NCBI GenBank assembly: GCA_030631915.1
Contig: DAOVKF010000029.1
Coordinates: forward strand, 1 to 13,451
Reading direction: 5' to 3'
Source: Candidatus Omnitrophota bacterium
GTDB taxonomy: Bacteria; Omnitrophota; Gorgyraeia; Tantalellales; Tantalellaceae
Length of the DNA: 13,451 nt
The position numbers and the translations under genes were made by a program. Positions 12,001 to 13,451 of the stretch are shown here, one piece after another. Positions within the stretch are counted from its first letter, which is position 1. The number at the start of each line of letters is the position of its first letter. Under the pieces are notes generated by a model. It ran no database searches. It was not told the DNA's origin and saw nothing but the letters and a program-made list of their open reading frames with translations.

Positions 12001-13451
12001 GATTATATCGCTATTGACGGGTTAAGCGGGAAATTGTCCACAGGGGACGATTTTAGTTTTGCCTGCTGGTTCAATACGGATGCTCTGCCTCCGGGTGATT
12101 CTAATAATATAATCTTCTCAGCTCACACATCTGATAATTCCAATGTATACAGGATCGGTACAGGCGCGAACGGCGGGATATTCCTGTCACCTACAGCGAC
12201 CGGTACCGACAATGTCTATGGTTCAGGACACAACGACGGCGAGTGGCATTTCCTGTCCGTGTCGGTTACCGGAGCAGGTGTCCCGGCCGTCAAAGTCGAT
12301 AATGTCGGGATCACCGGATACGTGACCAGCCAGGTCGACTGGGGCTCGGCCGCAAAATACAGTATAGGCCAGGAATGGGATGCCTCCGGTCCGAGCGATT
12401 TCTTTGACGGCTCGATCGAGGAAGCAGCGGTTTTCAGCAGGATTTTATCGGAGGCGGAGTCCCGGACAATGATGGACACCAGACTCACCGGCACCGAAAC
12501 CGGCCTGGCGGCTTATTATTCTTTTGACGACGAACCTGAGGCTCAGAGCCGGGTCAGCCCGTGTATGGAGTTTGACGGGGTGGATGATTATGTCGAAATA
12601 CCCCATAATTCTGCTTTGAATTTAAATGATGACTTTACGATAGGGTTTTGGTTTAACAGGTTATCGACACCGGCAGCTTCAACTTGGCCCGCACTAATCC
12701 AGAAAGGCAGTGGGTCCGCATCTAATAATGGTTTTAACCTGTTTACTTCAAGCGACTATTTAATGTTTAAACGGGATAATCAACAGATTTTGACCGTTCC
12801 TGTAACAAACGGAGAATGGGCATATTATGTGGTAACTTTTGATGATTCTTCAGATAGCGCTAAATTTTATAAAGATGGCAGTATGGTGGATTCTGAAACA
12901 ATTTCCTTTACTGATAATACGACAACAGCAAATGTCGTTATTGGGAAGTCCCCTGATACTGGTGCTGTGATCGATGGTTATTTAGATGATGTTGCTATTT
13001 GGGATAGAGTGCTAACGCTGGAAGAGATCCAGGCGCGGGTGAACACCAGACTTACCGGCAATGAAGCCGGCCTGCTGGCGTATTATTCATTTGACGACGG
13101 CACGGCGATAGACAATTCCGTTAACTCCAACAACGGTACGGTATACAACGGCGCTGCATTCAGCGAAACCGGCGCGCCGTTTACGGTTTCGGTTACAGCC
13201 GATAATTCCGGCAACGGCAACGACGGTACTATAAGCGGCGCTTCCTCCGGCGTCGGTATAGGCTATCCGGAACCTGTGACCGTGGCTGCGTGGATAAGGA
13301 CCGACGCTGTCGGTGAGACCCAGTACATAATGGATGAAAGTAATTCAAGCACCTACGGCGGCGGCATTGCGCTCAGCGTAACGGATACCGGAAATGTACA
13401 GTTCTGGAGCCAGGACGCTGAATACTCGACCACTTCGAATACCGTTCTTGA
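1..13451 (+). CDS. Giant repetitive multidomain (A-B module / LamG) surface protein, internal fragment
   Basis: Seen: frame 1 is open through the entire window (4,483 full codons plus two bases), with no stop codon in a full hand translation; both ends lie outside. Residues 1 to about 3385 form alternating A and B beta-sandwich-like modules, with a C-D insertion at about 1040-1303. Residues about 3386 to the end are LamG-like domains. Conserved motifs recur in the same frame throughout (FWWKVSSE, LRWEYSKD, TAWLDGFEY, GTNTGYVDN, MEFDGVDDYV). Most differences between copies keep the frame and the motif residues, which argues for a translated, selected protein. No transmembrane stretch, protease, glycosidase or S-layer motif is seen. 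Known: LamG/ConA-like domains commonly bind carbohydrate or protein ligands outside cells. Inferred: a giant secreted or surface-anchored adhesin-like protein. The start, signal peptide, anchor and regulation cannot be judged. The function is not established; the reading frame is nearly certain. Confidence 0.97.
94..228 (+). repeat. Module A, C-terminal part after a D insertion (A0 tail)
   Basis: Residues 32-76 carry the end of an A module: RRAGAWIRVAD in place of the usual SGExDWTxWTG, then GTYVFKWEYAKD and GEDTAWLDGFE. It directly follows the D tail, exactly as the A3 C-terminal part follows D1 at 3910-4047. It is therefore the right half of a second split A module. Confidence 0.8.
250..705 (+). 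repeat. Module B1
   Basis: Residues 84-235. Motifs in order: YSFDDFTGG, GLTGGWYRD, ARSTAYNNENIG, GHRSMTKTVTIPEG, KFDWMINAY, YLRFIVNG, WETKEYVLPAGTYELKWDYY, GTNTGYVDNIEI. It has an extra loop of about eight residues (around SPYYAVPAG) before WETKEY. The unusual HRS (most B modules have HRY) and the extra loop are shared only with B4, 3.8 kb downstream. Confidence 0.88.
721..1242 (+). repeat. Module A1
   Basis: Residues 241-414, a standard full-length A. The N-terminal part has ELNDFSGVLIGGE, LEDFISQER and FLTGGDASF. The core has NISDSQTSFVEKTV, LSFWWKVSSE, DYFRFYVNGEE, ISGKRDWTKWAG, YTLRWEYSKD and DAAWLDGFEY. The N-terminal segment (LELGGxPxLxxxxLExFI) resembles A3 and A5 more than A2. It is joined to B2 by an eight-residue linker. 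Confidence 0.88.
1267..1704 (+). repeat. Module B2
   Basis: Residues 423-568. LYDFNDFTGG, GLSGDWRR, ARSTAYDNQNIG, GHRYMRKTVTVPEG, KFDWKIDAY, LRFFVDG, KEYILPAGTYELKWDYY and GTNTGYVDNI are present. The variable loop before GTNTGY contains four consecutive tyrosines written as TAT TAT TAT TAC, a small in-frame microsatellite. It has two extra cysteines (after SPDSGYDA and in AYSCLRF). Confidence 0.88.
1648..1662 (+). repeat. TAT microsatellite in the B2 variable loop
   Basis: The codons AAT TAT TAT TAT TAC give a run of tyrosines in the loop between KWDYYQ and GTNTGY. Similar TAT-rich codon runs lie at the same loop in B6 (about 6979-6993) and B9 (about 9951-9996). In-frame gain or loss of TAT codons would change loop length without a frameshift. 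Confidence 0.6.
1723..2241 (+). repeat. Module A2
   Basis: Residues 575-747. LFEPEDLTDILINGQAT, FRTGGDAPF, IADSQSSVVEKC, VSFWWKVSSE, DFFRFYANN, ISGDRDWAEWTG, YRFRWEYAKD and GEDTAWLD are present. The end differs from most A modules: after AWLD there are two extra residues before GFNC instead of GFEY. The start (DL...NGxAT.FADxS) groups it loosely with A6 and A9. Confidence 0.87.
2257..2697 (+). repeat. Module B3
   Basis: Residues 753-899. ESYDFNDFMGG, GLTGGWFRD, ARSTAYDDENIG, CHRYMRKTVTV, KFDWKINAY, YLRFYVDG, WQTKEYTL, HELKWDYW and GTNTGYVDNMEL are present. The loop before GTNTGY is Asn/Thr-rich here (ANTNTQ) rather than Tyr-rich. Confidence 0.88.
2716..3117 (+). repeat. Module A3, N-terminal part, interrupted
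   Basis: Residues 906-1039 carry a regular A N-terminal part: DFPGIMLDGAFTTLS, FLTGGDAPFF, EISDSQTSFAEKT, VSSEEDHDFFRFY and MSGE. The signature FWWKVSSE is altered to FRCRVSSE, losing both tryptophans. Right after SGE, where other A modules continue with xDWTxWTG, the sequence switches into module C. The A module resumes at about 3910. Confidence 0.84.
3133..3552 (+). repeat. Module C1 (nested inside A3)
   Basis: Residues 1045-1184, a module seen once in full. It opens with IESFDNGTLGS and a FSTSGNASWYID segment. It then has the common core NIGDNQSTSLKKTV, IEFDWITSS, LLRFYIDG, ISGYDKSDWEHKSY, AGTHELEWRYTK and CGWVDNIVLP. Its core mixes A-like parts (DxQS, ISG, DW) with B-like parts (FDW, LExxY, WVDNI), so it may be close to the ancestral form. 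It is followed closely by D1. Confidence 0.82.
3562..3909 (+). repeat. Module D1 (nested inside A3)
   Basis: Residues 1188-1303. It opens with IDFEEDLSKWQQE and has ARSNEYGDVEESLYREV, PGTVKFACGLDAGDE, IRFYIDGALQGSY, TGAHTLEWRYAE and GGWIDNIEIK. The FWW/FDW position has become FACGL and the ISGxxDW segment is lost, so it is the most diverged type. Its last third is nearly identical in protein to bases 1-93. Confidence 0.82.
3910..4047 (+). repeat. Module A3, C-terminal part, resumed after C-D
   Basis: Residues 1304-1349: KRAGAWVPVED, AGTHVLRWEYSKD and GEDAAWLEGFEY. This completes the A module broken at 3117. The left edge of the resumed part is diverged (RAGAWV instead of DWTxWTG), and the same diverged edge occurs at base 94. 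The breakpoint is therefore old or was copied together with its insert. Confidence 0.8.
4069..4539 (+). repeat. Module B4
   Basis: Residues 1357-1513, the longest B. SYDFNDVSGG, GLIGTWYRD, ARSTAYDNQNIG, GHRSMTKTVTIPDG, KFDWMVDAW, WETKEY, YELKWDYC and GTNTGYVDNIEV are present. The loop after DAW is expanded (GSSSTQYNSS), and a second extra loop (FGRYAPSP) precedes WETKEY as in B1. Four cysteines are present, two of them paired near the start of the module. Confidence 0.88.
4561..5040 (+). repeat. Module A4 with internal deletion and insertion
   Basis: Residues 1521-1680. The start matches other A modules (ELGDFPEVMLNG, then VRLDAPSE), but it jumps straight to PPFFIQTDANF. The roughly 35-residue LExFIxxRR...GGDA segment found in A1, A3, A5 and A8 is missing. 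The core is standard (VSDNQISFIEKTV, FWWKVSSE, DFFRFYV). A ten-or-so residue insertion (around PYMSSEPDR) precedes ELAAISGEKDW. It ends DAAWLEDARYQY and is followed directly by another A with no B between. Confidence 0.85.
5065..5586 (+). repeat. Module A5
   Basis: Residues 1689-1862. LFGLDDIFTGIILDEE, SGLEEFISTRR, FLNSGDSPFF, LSDNQSSFMEKT, LSFWWKVSSE, DYFRFYVND, SGEEDWTKWTG, YTLRWEYSKD and DAAFLEGFEY are present. The tryptophan of AWL is Phe here. It is closest to A8 (shared EEFIxTRR, KDxDTFFA, SFMEKT and SDYFRFYVN). Confidence 0.88.
5611..6033 (+). repeat. Module B5
   Basis: Residues 1871-2011. SYDFDGMAYSG, FSGGWYRD, LRSTAHDDENIG, GHRYVRKTVTI, KFDWKINAY, YLRFYIDG, KEYILLPGTYELKWDYC and GTNTGYVDNVII are present. 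The variable loop reads QYYNYSSY. The opening is diverged (GMAYSGIIETQ in place of DFTGGxxLxKE). Confidence 0.88.
6052..6579 (+). repeat. Module A6
   Basis: Residues 2018-2193. YELCEIADF, VLLEEYLRDKR, FRTFGDSPFFAQ, DIGDGQISVIEKTV, FRWKVSSE (first W lost), DYFRFYVNDTLAGE, SGEEDWTQWTG, SSGVYRLRWEYSKD and GEDTAWIDGFRC are present. The KDxxDVLxVGEDTAW loop is longer than in other A modules. TRC and the terminal FxC cysteines match A9 and could pair as a disulfide (inference). Confidence 0.88.
6595..7047 (+). repeat. Module B6
   Basis: Residues 2199-2349. FYDFNDCTG, FTGSWYLEK, MRSTAYNNQNFG, HRYMTKTVTVPEG, IEFDWRINAY, YLRLYVDD, GWQTVKQVLGPGTHEIKWDYY and GTNTGYVDNVRV are present. The first variable loop is expanded (YYGSAAYRN), and there is a SGQDTGWQT insertion shared only with B9. 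The loop before GTNTGY holds YYYYSGYNY, with a TAT-rich run. Confidence 0.88.
7066..7548 (+). repeat. Module A7
   Basis: Residues 2356-2516. LFDLDDFTARTIAGEEAT, SNLSGLYDPWADR, YRTGGDSSFFAQ, AIGHGEKSVIEKTV, ISFWWKVSSE, DFFRFYVNG, ISGEQDWTQWTG, YVLRWEYSKD and SDTAWLDDLEY are present. The DxQ motif is changed to HGE, and the stretch before it (VTGDYTGASKGSAM) differs from the usual FxYKDxDTFxALQ. The start matches the truncated A10. Confidence 0.87.
7567..8004 (+). repeat. Module B7
   Basis: Residues 2523-2668. SYDFESASAG, LGGSWRAKE, SSRYDQENIG (the usual ARSTAY is degraded), HRRMTKTVTVPEG, KFDWDVNAY, YLAFFIDS, WETKEYVLSAGTHELEWDYY and GTNSGYVDNISV are present. GTNTG is GTNSG here, a rare change in the most constant motif. 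Confidence 0.87.
8020..8595 (+). repeat. Module A8
   Basis: Residues 2674-2865, the longest A. It has an enlarged N-terminal segment (DLRLSAPAGDRDIFKLEPF) before ELEEFIRTRRLAE. It then has YTGGDAPFF, SNNEMSFMEKT, LSFWWKVSSE, DYFRFYVNGE, SGEHDWTEWTG, YTFRWEYAKD and KDTAWVEGFEY. It is the counterpart of A5 about 3.0 kb upstream. Confidence 0.88.
8617..8991 (+). repeat. Module B8, short form
   Basis: Residues 2873-2997, about 125 aa against 141-157 for the others. SYDFDNGMELSGNWY is followed almost at once by ARSTLYDKQSLG: the GGxxLxKExxxGL part and most of the following loop are missing. The core is intact (HRYMTTNLTVPEG, SFDWRINAY, YLAFLVNG, YTLPAGDYELKWDYH, GTNTGYVDNVLI). Deletion confined to the N-terminal third suggests that region is dispensable for the fold. 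Confidence 0.86.
9013..9549 (+). repeat. Module A9
   Basis: Residues 3005-3183. LFDMDDLAGFTRVLTNGEAT, SDLNGFLRNRR, FRTTGDAPFFAQ, DITSGQTSVIEKT, ISFWWKVSSE, LFRFYVNDILAGE, SGERDWTEWT, SSGVYRLRWEYVKD and GEDTAWLDNFKC are present. It is the closest relative of A6: shared TRC, VNDxLAGE, SSGVYRLRWEY, a long KDxxDVLxVGEDTAW loop and a terminal cysteine. Confidence 0.88.
9565..10035 (+). repeat. Module B9
   Basis: Residues 3189-3345. LYDFDDLSGGDSLEKEE, GLAGDWFR, ARSTAYDSENIG, GHRYITKTITV, SFDWGINAF, YLRFLVDG, GWQTREFVLSAGTHELKWDYY and SANTGYVDNI are present. It shares with B6 the expanded first loop and the SGxDTGWQT insertion. The loop before ANTGY is the longest and most Tyr-rich (QYSGYYQYYYS). 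GTNTG is changed to SANTG. Confidence 0.88.
10051..10155 (+). repeat. Module A10, truncated after its first ~35 residues
   Basis: Residues 3351-3385. LFDIHDFTEAVISGEAAT matches the start of A7 (LFDLDDFTARTIAGEEAT). Then, after SSFFKYPPGRDG, the sequence passes directly into the first LamG domain. The whole A core (FWWKVSSE through GFEY) is absent. This marks the switch between the two halves of the protein. Confidence 0.8.
10156..10719 (+). other. LamG / ConA-like domain 1
   Basis: Residues 3386-3573. It starts MDFDGRTYIDLG, then has ISLWFKPDE, a glycine-rich FGLYFSPADGP strand region, WHHVAATIDP, MTMYIDGVLQ, AIGRRGNESGGYFTGALAETALF and the closing hinge LTGDEDGLSAYYSLD. The order (FDG start, SLWFKP, WHHVAATID, MYIDG, GxFTGALAExALF) is the usual Laminin_G_3-type layout. 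Such domains bind glycans or proteins, often with Ca2+; the ligand here is unknown. It follows the truncated A10 without a linker. Confidence 0.85.
10732..11304 (+). other. LamG / ConA-like domain 2
   Basis: Residues 3578-3768. YMELDGVDDTV, IEGWIYLKS, FYLQCRPD, WVHIAVTKED, KVYINGDL, AGIDEVAVWDRVLSAEEV and the hinge ARLTGYEAGLVSYYPFD are present, ending NNNGTMNGA. By hand count, bases 10,801-11,100 are about 46% GC, lower than the neighbouring domains, so this domain may have a somewhat different recent history. Confidence 0.86.
11329..11856 (+). other. LamG / ConA-like domain 3 (variant without FDG start)
   Basis: Residues 3777-3952. It lacks the MEFDGVDDYV opening and starts instead at ASGNDNDGAVNGASF, then GYPVPVTIAAWIRPDA, FIADESG, LSLSVTDAG, VRFWSQD, YFIAGVFDG, RIYVNGASDG, FTGAIDQVAVYDSALS and the hinge TQLTGAEEGLVVHYS. 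AWIRPDA, FDGSLNRIYVNG and GAIDQVAVYD are standard LamG strands. It matches the partial domain 6 at 13201 closely. Confidence 0.85.
11857..11910 (+). other. Gly/Ser/Thr-rich linker between LamG 3 and 4
   Basis: Eighteen residues after the degraded hinge VVHYS, mostly Gly, Ser, Thr and Pro (GGGASSGTGPGTG). It replaces the usual FDxG...NNGT hinge of the other LamG domains. It is the only clearly flexible low-complexity linker in the window and sits just before the duplicated LamG 4 start. Confidence 0.7.
11917..12531 (+). other. LamG / ConA-like domain 4 with a doubled start
   Basis: Residues 3973-4177. It opens with two successive LamG starts: MEFDGKDDYVDIGRYSQPG, then MKFDGVDDYIAIDGLSG. Then come FSFACWFNTDALPPG, IIFSAHTSD, WHFLSVSVTG, VKVDNVGI, FFDGSIEEAAVFSRILSEAE and the hinge TRLTGTETGLAAYYSFD. 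The first start (11917-11976) has no domain body, so it looks like a remnant of a LamG unit removed by recombination at the conserved opening. Confidence 0.86.
12565..13161 (+). other. LamG / ConA-like domain 5, AT-rich core
   Basis: Residues 4189-4387. MEFDGVDDYVEIPHNSAL, FTIGFWFNRL, LIQKGSGS, FNLFTSSDYLMF, WAYYVVTFDD, AKFYKDGSMVD, VVIGKSPD, IDGYLDDVAIWDRVLTLEEI and the hinge TRLTGNEAGLLAYYSFD are present, ending NSNNGTVYNGAAF. It is the most canonical LamG in the window. By hand count, bases 12,601-13,020 are about 39% GC, while 13,021-13,080 is 63%. Confidence 0.88.
12601..13020 (+). other. Base-composition island inside LamG 5
   Basis: Hand counts of seven 60-base lines give 165 G+C of 420 (about 39%), with single lines as low as 28%. 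Nearby lines such as 11,641-11,700 (72%) and 13,021-13,080 (63%) are far higher. The island starts just after the shared MEFDGVDDYV motif and stops just before the shared EEIQAR / RLTG hinge. The frame is unbroken. Confidence 0.8.
13201..13451 (+). other. LamG / ConA-like domain 6, partial at window end
   Basis: From residue 4401 to the edge. NSGNGNDGTISGAS, GYPEPVTVAAWIRTDAVG, YIMDES, YGGGIALSVTDTGNVQFWSQD are present. It matches LamG 3 (11329) residue by residue with an offset of 1,872 bases, including the missing FDG start. The LamG region therefore also repeats above the single-domain level. The rest lies outside the window. Confidence 0.84.

Noticed and set aside
1..13451. CRISPR array or tandem DNA satellite as the cause of the periodicity
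   Set aside because: The repeat units are protein modules of 375-576 bases, diverged at DNA level but kept in frame. There are no short identical direct repeats with unique spacers.
1..13451. Diversity-generating retroelement targeting the Tyr-rich loops
   Set aside because: No reverse transcriptase, template repeat or initiation site is in the window. The loops use TAT/TAC runs rather than the AAC-type codons typical of adenine mutagenesis, though a DGR elsewhere cannot be excluded.

Overview
The whole window is the inside of one gene. Frame 1 of the + strand is open from base 1 to base 13451: 4,483 complete codons, no stop, and no start or end in view. The product is a giant, repetitive, multidomain protein of more than 4,483 residues that looks extracellular. 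I see no intergenic DNA, RNA gene, mobile element, promoter, terminator or CRISPR array. The long open frames on the other strand are antisense shadows of the repeats.

Layout. (1) Bases 1 to about 10,155 are an array of beta-sandwich-like modules of two alternating types. Type A (about 160-190 aa) carries FWWKVSSE, RFYVN, SGExDWT, LRWEYSKD and DTAWLDGFEY. Type B (about 125-157 aa) carries YDFxDF, ARSTAY, HRYMTKTVT, KFDWKINAY, YELKWDY and GTNTGYVDN. There are nine complete B modules, eight complete A modules, an A tail at the left edge, one A split by a nested C-D insertion, and one A cut short at about 10,155. A, B, C and D share one core motif order, so they look like diverged copies of one ancestral module. 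Above the pair level there are higher-order repeats of about three A-B pairs (offsets near 3.0 kb, and 3,816 bases where the C-D insertion is included). (2) Bases 10,156-13,451 are a tandem series of LamG / concanavalin A-like domains (five, plus a partial sixth), joined by a recurring hinge of the form RLTGxExGLxxYYSFD. One of them (core about 12,600-13,020) has a base composition quite unlike the rest.

Function. LamG domains usually bind glycans or proteins outside the cell. The A-B modules resemble a module type I recall from large secreted proteins of Planctomycetes/Verrucomicrobia-like bacteria; I cannot name its family with confidence. A giant surface adhesin, cell-envelope stalk or prey/particle-binding protein is the most reasonable inference. 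No enzyme domain, signal peptide or anchor is visible here.

Organism. Overall GC is moderate to high (about 55-60% in sampled A-B lines). AGG and ATA codons are frequent, reading is standard bacterial, and the architecture is giant and repeat-built. This fits an uncultivated PVC-superphylum bacterium, with Omnitrophota (known for giant genes) as a plausible but unproven guess.

The most interesting points are: the B modules hold two length-variable Tyr/Ser/Asn-rich loops between almost invariant flanks, which looks like a diversified binding surface; the array records nested insertion, module loss, truncation and higher-order duplication; and an AT-rich LamG core appears swapped in between conserved flanks.
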